This document shows, piece by piece, positions 1-8,713 of a DNA stretch of 64,000 nt. The translations under genes were made by a program, and so were the position numbers. Every line of letters begins with the position of its first letter. Within the stretch, counting starts at the first letter, position 1. The DNA is taken from the NCBI GenBank assembly GCA_020725865.1, contig DYEC01000001.1, positions 228,877 through 292,876 on the forward strand, given 5' to 3'. The notes below the pieces were generated by a model. It made no database searches and was not told the origin of the DNA. It saw only the letters and a list, made by a program, of their open reading frames with translations. Source of the DNA: Anaerolinea sp. (GTDB lineage: Bacteria > Chloroflexota > Anaerolineae > Anaerolineales > Anaerolineaceae).

Positions 1-119
1 GCATAGGGGTCTGCTGTTTGGGTTGCTGATTGGTAAATGGCGCTGGCATAGACAGGAACGGTCATTGCCAGCGTCGATAACAGAAAAGCAGATAGCAAAA
101 TAAAAAAAATTCGGCGCAT
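1..119 (-). CDS. Secreted protein, N-terminal fragment
   Basis: An ATG at 119 opens a minus-strand frame of 39 codons that runs off the left edge without a stop. The encoded N-terminus is a clear Sec signal peptide: Arg-Arg at residues 2-3, then an unbroken hydrophobic stretch (IFFILLSAFLLSTLAM), then a small-residue cleavage region VYASA around residues 23-27. The mature start is rich in Ser, Thr and Gln. The function cannot be told from this fragment. A TATAAT box lies 8 nt upstream of the ATG and no Shine-Dalgarno sequence is visible, so the mRNA may be nearly leaderless. Confidence 0.7.
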   Translation of the reverse strand, partial: MRRIFFILLSAFLLSTLAMTVPVYASAIYQSATQTADPY

Positions 120-127
120 CGGGCTAT

Positions 128-133
128 ATTATA
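128..133 (-). promoter_or_regulatory. Possible -10 box for the truncated secreted-protein gene
   Basis: The minus strand reads GGTATAAT here, 8 nt before the ATG at 119. A TTGACA lies at 144-149 but only 10 nt upstream, too close to be a normal -35. The box would have to work mainly through its extended -10 character. Confidence 0.35.
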
Positions 134-169
134 CCTGATGCGCTGTCAAGGTTTGGGTGATGCACATCC

Positions 170-586
170 TCAACTCAGGTGTTCACCCGGCTCTTTGCTC
201 AGGGCTTCTGCGGCGACCAGAAAGTCGGCTGCTGCAATCATACCAGTAATTTCACCGTCTTTATTAACGACTGGTAAATGGTGTATACGGTGTTTTTTCA
301 TGATAAGGGCACATTCTTTAAGGCTCATGTCTTCCGGGACGGTGATAATTGGTGAAGACATGATGTCTTTAACCTTAAGGTCGCGCGGATTGCGATCCTG
401 AGCGACAATTTTATCGCTGATGTCGCGAGAGGTAATAATACCGTACTCAGGATTGGCAGCAGTTTTTTTAACGATCAAGCTCTGGATGTATCGTCGGCGC
501 ATCATAGCTAATGCTTCGGCTACGGTGGCTTCAGGATCAACAAAGACAACAAGGTCCATCATCCAATCACGCACAGTAAATTGCAT
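170..586 (-). CDS. Two-CBS-domain protein
   Basis: This 138-residue cytoplasmic protein is a bare CBS pair (Bateman module). The first CBS domain covers about residues 7-61 and includes GIITSRDISDK; the second covers about 75-128 and includes HLPVVNKDGEITGM. Asp55 and Asp121 sit where CBS domains often contact the ribose of adenine nucleotides. CBS pairs usually sense AMP, ATP, SAM or NADH and regulate a partner, but no catalytic domain is attached, so the partner is unknown. The start is supported by AAGGAGA about 7 nt upstream of the ATG. It is probably transcribed alone from a promoter placed just past the surE stop codon. Confidence 0.85.
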   Translation of the reverse strand: MQFTVRDWMMDLVVFVDPEATVAEALAMMRRRYIQSLIVKKTAANPEYGIITSRDISDKIVAQDRNPRDLKVKDIMSSPIITVPEDMSLKECALIMKKHRIHHLPVVNKDGEITGMIAAADFLVAAEALSKEPGEHLS

Positions 587-638
587 TTCCAGGTCTCCTT
601 TCTGTGAGGTTTGATTTTAGTGGACATGGCTCAATTAG

Positions 639-668
639 AGTATAGCAGAAACCAGACCCGCTTTACAA
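639..668 (-). promoter_or_regulatory. Promoter of the CBS-pair gene
   Basis: On the minus strand there is TTGTAA (668-663), an 18-nt spacer and TATACT (644-639). It lies between the surE stop and the CBS gene start, leaving a 5' leader of about 45 nt with an AAGGAGA ribosome site. Confidence 0.55.
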
Positions 669-670
669 GT

Positions 671-1459
671 TCAGCTGTTGCGTTTTGCAGGGTTGGGCCA
701 TTCCCATCGCTTCAGAGTGTCTATTAACTCATGGGCTGTCAGGTCTAGCTTTATGGGGGTAATCGAGATATAACCTTCCGTCAACGCTCCAACATCACTT
801 TCTTTTTCCGGTACTCCCAGCGGGAAATCGCCGCCAATCCAGTAATATGGTTTGCCGCGTGGGTCTTCGCGGCGAATTAATTCATCGCGATAAATGCGCA
901 AGCCCAAGCGGGTAATTTGGTAGCCTTTGATTTGATCCAGTGGCAAATTTGGTACATTCACGTTTAACAAAGTTTCAGGTGGCAAAGGATACTTCAAGAT
1001 GAGCCTGGCAATTTGAACCGCTATGCTGGCGGCTGGTTGATAGTCTACGCCTTCAGTACTGGTTTCCGTTCCGTCCAGGCTGATTGCCATTGCCGGAATA
1101 CCCCAAACCGCAGCTTCCATGGCCGCGGTGACGGTGCCCGAATAAGTCAGGTCATGTCCTAGATTGGCATAAGGGTTGATTCCAGAAACGACCAGATCAA
1201 TGGGTTGCGGCAGCAGACCTAATATTGCCAGTGCCACACAATCCGAAGGGGCACCATCGCTAGCCAGAGCAGGTGTCCCATCCGGTAGTGTGACCTCTTT
1301 AACACGGATTGGACGGTGTAACGTTTTAGAGTGTCCTGAAGCCGACCAGTTGTGGTCGGGAGCCAGGACACTAACCTGACCCAGTTGACGCATGGCTTGA
1401 GCCAGCGCGAAAAGCCCTGGCGCATTAACGCCGTCATCATTGGTTACTAAAATATGCAT
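671..1459 (-). CDS. surE: 5'/3'-nucleotidase SurE
   Basis: SurE is a metal-dependent phosphatase that removes phosphate from nucleoside 5'- and 3'-monophosphates. The 262-residue protein starts MHILVTNDDG, with the acidic metal-binding pair at Asp8-Asp9. It has the family block SGINPYANLGHDLTYSGTV in mid-protein and the Ser-rich loop NWSASGHSKT. The ATG at 1459 is preferred over an upstream in-frame start because AAGGA lies 7 nt before it and the protein then begins exactly at the conserved first strand. It follows the adenosine deaminase gene by 10 nt, so the two are likely co-transcribed. Together they would dephosphorylate AMP and deaminate adenosine, a purine salvage or overflow unit. Confidence 0.95.
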   Translation of the reverse strand: MHILVTNDDGVNAPGLFALAQAMRQLGQVSVLAPDHNWSASGHSKTLHRPIRVKEVTLPDGTPALASDGAPSDCVALAILGLLPQPIDLVVSGINPYANLGHDLTYSGTVTAAMEAAVWGIPAMAISLDGTETSTEGVDYQPAASIAVQIARLILKYPLPPETLLNVNVPNLPLDQIKGYQITRLGLRIYRDELIRREDPRGKPYYWIGGDFPLGVPEKESDVGALTEGYISITPIKLDLTAHELIDTLKRWEWPNPAKRNS

Positions 1460-1469
1460 TGTGCGATCC

Positions 1470-2528
1470 TTATTCAGATTCCTGATAACCAATTTGAATC
1501 AGCTTGGTTCTTAATTCTCCAAGCAGAACGTGCTTTTCGGAAGGGGGAAGGAAGGAAGCCTGCGCTGCTGCCAGAATTAATTGGTAAAGCTTCTGGCGTG
1601 GCAAATCCAGCTCTTCGCATGCTAGGCGGTACTCATCACTCAATGTAATATTGGAAATGCTGGGGTCATCGGTATTGAGAGTCACACGAAGACCGGCATC
1701 AAGCATCTTAACAATGGGATGCTGGTGTTTACTTGCGACCGCACCAGTCTGGTAATTACTGGTCACACATACTTCAAAGGCGGTACCACGTTCGCGTGCT
1801 AGAGCGACGACATTTGCATCTTCAATGATACGTACCCCATGACCAATGCGATCTGCCTGAAGGTTCTCAATGGCAAAACGGACACTCTCTGCGCCAGCCC
1901 ATTCTCCCGCATGAACGGTCAGAAATAACCCACTGCTTTTTGCAGAACGAAAGATATCTGCAAAGGGTTCAGCCGAAAAGTGCGCCTCATTTCCAGCAAG
2001 GTCAAGCCCGACAATACCTTTGTTCATTCGTTCGATTGCCAGCCTGGCGACCTCCTCAGCAAAAGAAGGCGATTCGTGCCGATTGACGCTTGCAATCAGC
2101 CGGGTGCGTACATCGAATAGTTGTTCAGCTTCCCTGGCGCTCTCACAGACCCAATCCATAACCTCCCCTAAGGCAAAGCCGCGGACGCGGCTGAGTGCCA
2201 CCGGTGTGAAACGCAATTCGAGGTATCGGACATGATCTGCCGCTGCGTCTGCTACAGCTTCGCGGGTGACACGGGCGATGACCTCTGGTGAAAGATAAAA
2301 CAAGCGTAAAGTTTCGAATTTTGAGAGGAATGTCTCAAATGTCAGTGGATCATTGGGTTGCATTTGCACCAGAGCGCGTAAGCCGGGTTTGAGGGGCAAC
2401 GTCAACTCGGAGATTCGAGCAATGTCTATCAGCGTATCCAGGCGCAGCGAACCTTCCAAATGGCGGTGAAGATCCACTTTTGGGAGCTGTCTGTAGCTTA
2501 TGCCTTGGTAGTTTTCTATCTTTTTCAT
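1470..2528 (-). CDS. add: Adenosine deaminase
   Basis: It hydrolyses adenosine to inosine and ammonia in the cytoplasm (amidohydrolase superfamily TIM barrel). With the start used here the protein has 352 residues. The zinc and catalytic residues are visible: His21 and His23 in LHRHLEGSL, His206 and Glu209 in HAGEW, His230 in RIGHGV, and Asp287-Asp288 in NTDDPSIS. An in-frame ATG 20 codons upstream (2588) would give 372 residues. It is disfavoured because a TATAAT box overlaps that ATG and because the HxH motif is normally close to the N-terminus. Neither start has a strong Shine-Dalgarno sequence. It probably forms an operon with surE. Confidence 0.92.
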   Translation of the reverse strand: MKKIENYQGISYRQLPKVDLHRHLEGSLRLDTLIDIARISELTLPLKPGLRALVQMQPNDPLTFETFLSKFETLRLFYLSPEVIARVTREAVADAAADHVRYLELRFTPVALSRVRGFALGEVMDWVCESAREAEQLFDVRTRLIASVNRHESPSFAEEVARLAIERMNKGIVGLDLAGNEAHFSAEPFADIFRSAKSSGLFLTVHAGEWAGAESVRFAIENLQADRIGHGVRIIEDANVVALARERGTAFEVCVTSNYQTGAVASKHQHPIVKMLDAGLRVTLNTDDPSISNITLSDEYRLACEELDLPRQKLYQLILAAAQASFLPPSEKHVLLGELRTKLIQIGYQESE

Positions 2529-2771
2529 GTGTCCAATTTCTGATGTGGCCTCCCATTGCGCTTTCACAAAGCCGGTGTTGTTATTCATTATAGCTTATTC
2601 TATTGGACTGAATAACAAATTAAAAATTGGACTTTAAGGATGCAACAGGTTCCTTTCGAAAACAACTGGTACATTGCTATTTGATGCGTTGGTGTGAGAA
2701 CCAAACTGCACAGTATCAAAATGATGGTAAGATATTGTGACAATCGGAGCGCAGTACAACAGAGGTCTGTG

Positions 2772-3605
2772 ATGCTACGGTTATTACTTGCGTTAACTTT
2801 ATGCTTATTGTCTGGTGTCCCAAACACTGCAACCAATACCAGTCCGAAGCTGTTGTTTGAGCGCTTGGAAGTGGACATCTGGCCAGAATACGATCGTCCG
2901 GATGTGCTGGTGATGTATACTATTTACTTACCAGATGAAACCCCATTACCGGCTGAGTTGAGCTTGCATATTCCCCTTGCAGCCGGGCAGTTCTCAATGC
3001 TGGGCGTAATGATGGAAGGTGCCCTGCGCGATATTGCTCCACAGGATTATCAAACAGAGACTGAGGAGAACTGGTTACGAGTTGACTTTACTGCCCGAAT
3101 GCCTGTAATTCGATTGGAGTATTATGATCCCAGCTTGAATCGCGTGGGTGATCAACGGGATTTTACCTATATCTGGCATGGTGACTATGCTGCGAAGACC
3201 ATGAAAATTCAAGTTCAGCAGCCGGCAACCGCTACACAGATGAACATCTCCCTTAAGCGTGATGGGCAGGAAACTGATATGGGCAGTGGGTTGCCGGGGG
3301 CAAATGGTTTGCTATACTTTGGGGCAATAATTGGCGATGTTAAGCCGGGTCAATCAGTACAAGTGAGGCTATCTTATCTTAAGCCGGATGATAGTTTGAG
3401 CGTTAATTTACACTCTGTCCAACCCAGTCAGCCCATCACATTGCAGACCTCTGGCCGGACTACGCTGGTACAACTCTTGCCCTGGGTATTATTTACGGTG
3501 ATTGGCTTTCTTTTTCTGGGAAGTATGCTCTGGTATTGGCGAGACAGGCACTTTTTACAAAAAGGCAGTCGCTACCATTCCGACAAGGTGCAAAAGATAA
3601 AGTGA
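2772..3605 (+). CDS. Exported single-pass membrane protein, unknown function
   Basis: I do not recognise a family. The 277-residue protein has an N-terminal signal peptide (MLRLLLALTLCLLSG), an extracytoplasmic beta-rich region of about 205 residues, one transmembrane helix near residues 231-256 (LVQLLPWVLFTVIGFLFLG) and a short basic cytoplasmic tail. This is a type I membrane topology. The frame is open further upstream, but the ATG at 2772 has AGAGG 6 nt before it and places the signal peptide at the N-terminus. The ectodomain has a carbohydrate-binding or immunoglobulin-like feel (LEVDIWPEYDRPDVLVMY), but this is only an impression. It stands alone, divergent from the add gene. Confidence 0.75.
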   Translation: MLRLLLALTLCLLSGVPNTATNTSPKLLFERLEVDIWPEYDRPDVLVMYTIYLPDETPLPAELSLHIPLAAGQFSMLGVMMEGALRDIAPQDYQTETEENWLRVDFTARMPVIRLEYYDPSLNRVGDQRDFTYIWHGDYAAKTMKIQVQQPATATQMNISLKRDGQETDMGSGLPGANGLLYFGAIIGDVKPGQSVQVRLSYLKPDDSLSVNLHSVQPSQPITLQTSGRTTLVQLLPWVLFTVIGFLFLGSMLWYWRDRHFLQKGSRYHSDKVQKIK

Positions 3606-3720
3606 GATAAGGCAAGTGCAATATTTTGCTACTAGTGGGGCAGACATACTGTCAATGGGGATTTGTTCTGCCGAACCTGTGGCATAAAATTACGTAGCGA
3701 ATAAGAGAGTTGTTGAGATC

Positions 3721-4629
3721 ATGAAGCAAATATTCCGCAAAGATCAAGAGTGGTTATGGAAACTGTACGAGAAGGTGACCTGGCGGTCTATTCAGGATTA
3801 CAGTTTGGTGGTGTTGGGAGCTTTGGTGCAAGCTTTAGCAATGCGGTTGTTTCTGGTACCGGCGCAGCTGGTTAGCGGAGGTGTAAGCGGCGCGGCACAG
3901 GTGGTGAACTATTATACCAATTGGCCTATTGGTTTGATGGTGTTCATCGGCAATGTGCCATTGTTTATTTTGGGGTGGCGGTTTCTAGGTGGACGGCGCT
4001 TTGCATTACGAACCGCATTGGCAATTGCCGCTTTTTCTTTTTTGACCGATTTACTGGTACTTTTCATTCCCGCCGAAGGGGTAACCAGTGATCTGGTGCT
4101 GAATTCGATCTATGGCGGTGTAATGTTGGGCATTGGTCTGGGATTAGTCTATCGCGGTCGTGGCACAAGCGGCGGTAGTGATATTCTGGGACGCATCCTG
4201 AATTATCGTTTTGGCATCTCGATTTCACAGGCATATCTGGTCACAGATACAATTGTGGTGTTGCTAGGTGGATTGGCTTTTAACTGGGAGCGTGCTTTGT
4301 ACGGGCTGGTTGTAATTTATGTAAGTGGACTGGCGGCAGAAGCAGTTTCGGAGGGTTCGAGCATCTTTCGCGCCACAATGATTATCACGCGATACCCCCG
4401 GGAGGTGGCTGACCGCATTTTGAACGATTTAGAGCGTGGTGTAACTATTCTCTCCGGTAGCGGGGCTTATACCGGTGCTGACCGTCCGGTTCTGTATTGT
4501 GTGGTGACGCGTGCAGAAGTAAATCAGATCAAAGAAATCGTGCATCAGGTTGATCCTAATGCGTTCATGGTTATTGGTCAGGTATATGAGGCACTGGGAG
4601 AGGGGTTTAGGCCCTTAAAGTTGACTTAA
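3721..4629 (+). CDS. YitT family membrane protein
   Basis: This 302-residue protein matches the YitT architecture: a hydrophobic N-terminal domain with five or six helices (about residues 25-215) and a soluble C-terminal DUF2179 domain (about 215-300). Family hallmarks are LVPAQLVSGGVSGAAQ near the first helix, RGRGTSGGSDILGRIL in the middle and RGVTILSGSGAYTG in the C-terminal domain. The family is widespread in monoderm bacteria; a transporter role has been proposed but the substrate is unsettled. It is monocistronic and converges on the YhhN gene, with only 16 nt between the stops. Confidence 0.85.
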   Translation: MKQIFRKDQEWLWKLYEKVTWRSIQDYSLVVLGALVQALAMRLFLVPAQLVSGGVSGAAQVVNYYTNWPIGLMVFIGNVPLFILGWRFLGGRRFALRTALAIAAFSFLTDLLVLFIPAEGVTSDLVLNSIYGGVMLGIGLGLVYRGRGTSGGSDILGRILNYRFGISISQAYLVTDTIVVLLGGLAFNWERALYGLVVIYVSGLAAEAVSEGSSIFRATMIITRYPREVADRILNDLERGVTILSGSGAYTGADRPVLYCVVTRAEVNQIKEIVHQVDPNAFMVIGQVYEALGEGFRPLKLT

Positions 4630-4645
4630 AACTGAATGATTGCTT

Positions 4646-5371
4646 TCATCGTGAGATAACTGCAATCGCCAGCAATATCTGCCCAAAGTGATAAGTGATC
4701 ATGACCCATAAGTTACCTCGTGGTATCGGTGAGATAAAACGATTCTTAACCAACAATGCGTCAGAAAGGAAGAACAGACTTGCGCCAAGAGTGGCAAGGA
4801 TGGCTGGGGTGATTGGTAAGTTGGGATACCACAACGAGGATAACAGGAAATTTAACCGAACCAAGTGATATTCGTGCACTGCAAGCCAATCGGGGCGCCA
4901 CAGGGAAGCCAACGCGGAAAGCAACATCAGGCTGATAATCGCGCCGTACACCATAATTGCCGGGACAAGGCTTCTGTGACCATGTTGCACCAGGCTCTTG
5001 CGAATGTTGAGCAAGAGAAAAAAAGCCAGGATGATGACAACCAGTGCAACGAGCAAAGCAATACTGTTGAGCACAGGCAGACTCTGGTTGAAGCCAGCGA
5101 TATAGCAGAGATGGGCAACCAGAAATGCCCCAAGCCCAGCTGGGAAATAGCGGGCAGGAAACAGAAGAAACACATCCCCTGCCAGTGAGAAAGACAAACC
5201 AAGTCCAAACCAGAAGTATGGCGATTGCCAGCCGCCCATTTGCGTGTACCAGATGATTAATGCCAGCAGGGTGGCGGGTTTGGTCAGGTAACGTGTACGT
5301 TTCTGGTTGTGCCAAACTGCCAGCCAGTCTGAAATGGCAAAAAACACTGTCAGCCAGAGAAAGCTATTCAT
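4646..5371 (-). CDS. YhhN/TMEM86 family protein (lysoplasmalogenase-like)
   Basis: This is a 241-residue polytopic membrane protein with about seven or eight helices. The N-terminal block TKPATLLALIIW and the acidic helix SLAGDVFLLFP are typical of the YhhN/TMEM86 family. Mammalian TMEM86B cleaves the vinyl-ether bond of lysoplasmalogen; a bacterial role is inferred only by family. The start codon overlaps the era stop by four bases (ATGA), so it is translationally coupled to and co-transcribed with era. Confidence 0.8.
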   Translation of the reverse strand: MNSFLWLTVFFAISDWLAVWHNQKRTRYLTKPATLLALIIWYTQMGGWQSPYFWFGLGLSFSLAGDVFLLFPARYFPAGLGAFLVAHLCYIAGFNQSLPVLNSIALLVALVVIILAFFLLLNIRKSLVQHGHRSLVPAIMVYGAIISLMLLSALASLWRPDWLAVHEYHLVRLNFLLSSLWYPNLPITPAILATLGASLFFLSDALLVKNRFISPIPRGNLWVMITYHFGQILLAIAVISR

Positions 5372-6288
5372 TGTCGGTCTTTCTCCACTACGTACCCCAA
5401 CTGGCGCAGAACAGCCGGGTCATTGCGCCAGTTTTTAGCAACCTTTACCCGTAGTTCTAAAAAAATTCTACGCCCACTCATTTCCTCAATCGCCTGACGG
5501 GCGGTTGAGCCGATCTTTTTCAGCATCTCTCCGCCGCGCCCGATAACAATCCCTTTGTGACTCTCCCGCTCAACCAGTAAGGTCGCAGCAACATAAGCGG
5601 TTTCCTCGCTGCGTTCTTTATATTCATCGATCCGAACAGCCAGCGAGTGCGGTACTTCATCACGCAGGTGTAGCAAGGCTGCTTCACGTACGAGGTCGGC
5701 AGCAATTTCTCGCTCGTATAAATCTGTGATTTGTTCCTCATCGTAGAACGGACTGCCGGGAGGCAGATGGTTGAAAATTTCTCTTAACAGTTGATCCTGT
5801 CCTTGACCAGTTGTTGCCGATAGCACGATAGGGGTAGCGTTTGGATAGAGCGCCTGATAGAGCCGGCTTCGTTCCTGTAGTGCCATGGGGTTAAGCAAAT
5901 CGGCTTTATTCAATGTCAACATGACAGGCGGGGGATTTTTCAATGAGTTGAGTTTGGTGGCGACAATTTTATCTTCCTCTGTAGGCTCCACACTGACATC
6001 TACCATCCAGACAATGACATCGGCATCCTCTAAAGTGTCCAGTGCAACCTGGTTCATAAATTCTCCGAGTTTGTGGACCGGCCTGTGAATGCCGGGGGTG
6101 TCTATAAAGATAATTTGTCCCTCGTCCAAGGTCAGGATACCAAGTTGCCGGCGGCGGGTGGTTTGTGGTCTTGGAGAAACGGCAGCGATTTTTTGTTTAA
6201 GCAACGCGTTGAGTAGAGTTGATTTGCCAACATTTGGGCGACCAACCAGAGCAACAAAACCAGAGCGAAAGGAGGTTTTTTGTATCAT
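5368..6288 (-). CDS. era: GTPase Era
   Basis: Era binds the 3' end of 16S rRNA and assists 30S subunit maturation. The 306-residue protein has G1 GRPNVGKS (16-23), the PQTTRR switch I block (41-46), G3 DTPG (63-66), G4 NKAD (127-130) and a G5-like SATTGQG near 158. A C-terminal KH domain carries IGRGGEMLKKIG (about 249-260). Length and order are standard. The ribosome site is weak (CTGG). It is the first gene of a two-gene unit with the YhhN gene. Confidence 0.97.
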   Translation of the reverse strand: MIQKTSFRSGFVALVGRPNVGKSTLLNALLKQKIAAVSPRPQTTRRRQLGILTLDEGQIIFIDTPGIHRPVHKLGEFMNQVALDTLEDADVIVWMVDVSVEPTEEDKIVATKLNSLKNPPPVMLTLNKADLLNPMALQERSRLYQALYPNATPIVLSATTGQGQDQLLREIFNHLPPGSPFYDEEQITDLYEREIAADLVREAALLHLRDEVPHSLAVRIDEYKERSEETAYVAATLLVERESHKGIVIGRGGEMLKKIGSTARQAIEEMSGRRIFLELRVKVAKNWRNDPAVLRQLGYVVEKDRQ

Positions 6289-6434
6289 AATCCAGTTGAT
6301 TTCGTTCGAATTGGATAAAAAATAACAAAATTGTTGGGTGAGCGTAGGGTAATCGTAGGTTTTTCGTCCAGTATTACTTAACAGTGTGTGATATATTACA
6401 TGTAAGGGCGACTTCTCTTCTTCTCCTCCTTAGA

Positions 6435-6463
6435 GAGCGCCGGGGTCGGCGTCCCCGGCGCTC
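6435..6463 (-). terminator. Perfect 11-bp GC-rich hairpin after the lipoprotein gene
   Basis: Arms 6435-6445 and 6453-6463 are perfectly complementary (GAGCGCCGGGG with CCCCGGCGCTC) around a 7-nt loop. It starts about 15 nt after the stop of the minus-strand lipoprotein gene. No U-tract follows, so it is either a non-canonical terminator or an mRNA 3'-end stabiliser. Confidence 0.55.
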
Positions 6464-6478
6464 GCTGATTTAAGAAAG

Positions 6479-7354
6479 CTACTTGCTGACCAGAATGGTT
6501 TCAATCATTTGATCCAACAGGTCGAGTCTGGGGGTGAAGCTGTCGGCGGGTTGCGCACTGATTTTCTGTTCTATCTCTATAATGTATGTAGGAAACTGGT
6601 TTGAAAAGGCCTCCCAGTCGTTGTTGGGTATTGATTCGTAAGTGGGTGGAAGCGAAGGGTGGTTCACCGGCAGGGTAACGGAGATAAAGTAGCCTTCATT
6701 CTCTGTCATGCCCTGAAAACAATAAAACATATCGTGGTTGTTGATCGGTACAAAACTTTGCGCATATTGAGTGAGGAAACGCACGCCACTGCCATTTTGG
6801 AATTTAAGATATTTCACGTGTGCCTGCATCATCTGAGCTGCGTTCCAGATTGGCAGGTGGGGAATGTCTTCCGGTGCAGCCGGTGTGCGTGACATCAAGT
6901 CGCGGAATTCAGTGATGATCTCTGCTGCAGGCTCGCTCATTTGTATGTATTTGTTCACAGGATACACTTCAATGGTAGGCTCAAAGAATTTATCCTGAAG
7001 CACGTAACCATTGAACTTGAATTGAGTATATTCGGGATAGTTTTCAAACGCCGCGCCATCCGGTACAATGCTGGCAGGAACAACGGCAGTTTCAACACTA
7101 CTGAAAAGTGATTTGTCGTATGAGAAGCTGATTCCGTTGAAGTTGACATCTGGCTCTGGTGTTGGACTGGATTGCTCAACCGGTTGGGTCGGTGGTAATT
7201 CTGGGATAGTGGGTTGGACGGGGAGCGTGAGTTGTTCCTGCGATTGTGTGGGGGCTTCGATGTTGCCCGCTTGAGGAACTGGCAAGTTGCAACTCAGAAT
7301 CAAGATCAATGCTACTCCCACACTGATCAGTTTTATCGCTTTTGGTTTACTCAT
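6479..7354 (-). CDS. Lipoprotein of unknown function
   Basis: The 291-residue protein begins MSKPKAIKLISVGVALILIL and has a lipobox cysteine at residue 22 (LSC), so it should be lipid-anchored outside the membrane. A low-complexity Pro/Thr/Gln/Glu linker (about residues 30-75) precedes a single globular domain that I do not recognise. The start at 7354 is certain: AGGAGG sits 7 nt upstream, whereas the longer open frame lacks a signal peptide start. It is one of several Anaerolineae-like lipoproteins here with Pro/Thr linkers. It is followed by a perfect hairpin. Confidence 0.85.
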   Translation of the reverse strand: MSKPKAIKLISVGVALILILSCNLPVPQAGNIEAPTQSQEQLTLPVQPTIPELPPTQPVEQSSPTPEPDVNFNGISFSYDKSLFSSVETAVVPASIVPDGAAFENYPEYTQFKFNGYVLQDKFFEPTIEVYPVNKYIQMSEPAAEIITEFRDLMSRTPAAPEDIPHLPIWNAAQMMQAHVKYLKFQNGSGVRFLTQYAQSFVPINNHDMFYCFQGMTENEGYFISVTLPVNHPSLPPTYESIPNNDWEAFSNQFPTYIIEIEQKISAQPADSFTPRLDLLDQMIETILVSK

Positions 7355-7371
7355 TGTATTCCTCCTAGTTT

Positions 7372-7626
7372 TTAGGTGCACTTTTCGTTTTCGATCAAGC
7401 GTTGTTTTTGCAAATGGGAGAGACGCTTGATCCCCTGTTCGCGGCGCATGGCACTGGACCGATTGGGCAGTTCTTCGGCATAAACAAGACAAACTGGTCG
7501 CCGCGATCGTGTGTAGTAAGCACCACGCCCCCGATTGTGCTGCGAAACCCGGCGTTTCAGATTGGTTGTCCAGCCGGTGTAAAAAGTACCATCAGCACAT
7601 TGGAGAATGTAGCAATAAAATGCCAT
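7372..7626 (-). CDS. GIY-YIG nuclease-superfamily protein
   Basis: This is an 84-residue stand-alone GIY-YIG domain of the UPF0213/YhbQ type. The start CYILQCADGTFYTGWT gives the two tyrosine strands (YIL and YTG). RRVSQHNRGRGAYYTRSRRP supplies the conserved Arg and the strand that follows. A Glu near the C-terminus (SAMRREQGIKR) fits the metal-binding residue. Such proteins may act on DNA, but the cellular role is not established. The ATG at 7626 directly abuts the stop of the TyrA-like gene, so translation is probably coupled. Confidence 0.85.
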   Translation of the reverse strand: MAFYCYILQCADGTFYTGWTTNLKRRVSQHNRGRGAYYTRSRRPVCLVYAEELPNRSSAMRREQGIKRLSHLQKQRLIENEKCT

Positions 7627-7627
7627 A

Positions 7628-8602
7628 CTATTTTGGCTTCTTGCCTGCACGCAAGCCAATCATACGAGCAAAAACTTCGCCGCTGCCAGGGATTTCTGTT
7701 GCTGGATGTACCTCCCAGTCTCTGGCTTGGCGATGTTTCCACCATGCTTCGCGTCCCTGCCGGGCATGTTGGATAAGAGCAGCCAGTGCCTCGCTGTCTC
7801 TGGCTTCGATTGCCGAGCGCAGTGAGTGTAGAGCGGCAATCAGGTTATCCAGAGCGCGCAAGACGTTTTCGCGGTTCAACATAACACTTTGCCCGAACTC
7901 TTTTGTCTCGTCCGAGCTGAGTGCTGGTTGGGTTGCCTGAGCATATGCCTTACCCGCCAGTTTTTGCCCCTCTCGCCAGCCGGGTTGATCAATGGTGGCG
8001 TTGAGCAAGGCGACAGCTGCCAGTTTGGGCAACAAGTAACTGGCTGCCATGAGTCCGTCTGATTCCAGGGGGTCAGTGAAAAGTGGTTGAGCGCCCAGGA
8101 GACGAGTGATGTCACTGGCTAAGCGGATGGCATCGGGCTCAATACCTGGAGGGGTGGTTATAGTGATGATCCCATCTTTAAACAGATCAGCGTGGGCATT
8201 GACGGTTTCGCTATCTTCTTCGTTAAGATAAATTGGGTTCAGAGCGGGTGTGAACGTGATATAAAAGCGTTCTTTAGGCAGCATCTGATTCGCCCATTGA
8301 CTGGTCGGGCTTTTGATCGGTGTGGTATCCAAAATCACGCATCTCTCCGGCAGTACAGACGCCATGGTTTGCAGAGTGTCACGAATTTCATCAACCGGTA
8401 AAGCCAGCACAACAATATCGGCATTCTTAACCGCATCTGGCAGATTTGTACTGATCCGGTCTATGGCGCCGATTTTTTGCGCCTGACGTGATCGTTCCAA
8501 GCGTGGGTCGTAGCCAACTCGTTCGACATTTTTGGTTTGACCTGCCAGTGCCAAACCAAAAGAAGCTCCAATCTGCCCCAATCCAAGAATGGTCATCTGC
8601 AT
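7628..8602 (-). CDS. Prephenate/arogenate dehydrogenase family protein
   Basis: This 324-residue NAD(P)-dependent dehydrogenase has an N-terminal Rossmann motif, [11 protein letters not shown] (about residues 6-16), and the TyrA-like blocks [14 protein letters not shown] and [15 protein letters not shown]. An all-helical dimerisation domain follows. The family oxidatively decarboxylates prephenate to 4-hydroxyphenylpyruvate for tyrosine synthesis. The usual His-Pro of the substrate site (HPMxG) is replaced by TPALNPIY, and no other aromatic gene is nearby, so the exact substrate is uncertain. GAGGAGGT lies 10 nt before the start. It is divergent from the DUF951 gene. Confidence 0.8.
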   Translation of the reverse strand: MQMTILGLGQIGASFGLALAGQTKNVERVGYDPRLERSRQAQKIGAIDRISTNLPDAVKNADIVVLALPVDEIRDTLQTMASVLPERCVILDTTPIKSPTSQWANQMLPKERFYITFTPALNPIYLNEEDSETVNAHADLFKDGIITITTPPGIEPDAIRLASDITRLLGAQPLFTDPLESDGLMAASYLLPKLAAVALLNATIDQPGWREGQKLAGKAYAQATQPALSSDETKEFGQSVMLNRENVLRALDNLIAALHSLRSAIEARDSEALAALIQHARQGREAWWKHRQARDWEVHPATEIPGSGEVFARMIGLRAGKKPK

Positions 8603-8644
8603 GGGTTTATTTACCTCCTCAGGCAGCTCAACAACTTTGGTTTG

Positions 8645-8650
8645 ATTATA
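8645..8650 (-). promoter_or_regulatory. -10 box for the TyrA-like gene
   Basis: TATAAT on the minus strand lies 42 nt before the start codon, in the short divergent region shared with the DUF951 gene. No good -35 is visible at 17 nt. Confidence 0.45.
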
Positions 8651-8698
8651 CTTCGAGGTAGGATAAAATGGGTGATTGTTCGGGGTTTCTTTTGTGGA

Positions 8699-8707
8699 TG
8701 GTATAAT
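8699..8707 (+). promoter_or_regulatory. Extended -10 promoter of the DUF951 gene
   Basis: The sequence TGGTATAAT ends 6 nt before the ATG at 8714. A start site 7 nt after the box would fall on the A of the start codon, so the mRNA is predicted to be leaderless. Confidence 0.6.
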
Positions 8708-8713
8708 CAGTTT

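Noticed and set aside
1460..1492. Longer N-terminus for SurE
   Set aside because: It would overlap the add stop region, and the conserved protein begins exactly at MHILVTNDDG with a ribosome site in front.
2529..2588. Longer N-terminus for adenosine deaminase
   Set aside because: Its ATG overlaps a TATAAT box and puts the HxH motif unusually far from the N-terminus. Kept as an alternative but not used.
2694..2771. N-terminal extension of the exported membrane protein
   Set aside because: The extension places the signal peptide inside the protein and has no ribosome site; ATG 2772 has one.
3639..3672. Possible riboswitch upstream of the YitT gene
   Set aside because: Only a 6-bp stem (GGCAGA/TCTGCC) with a large loop; no known riboswitch core is recognisable.
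7355..7492. N-terminal extension of the lipoprotein
   Set aside because: It overlaps the GIY-YIG gene in another frame, and AGGAGG marks the real start at 7354.
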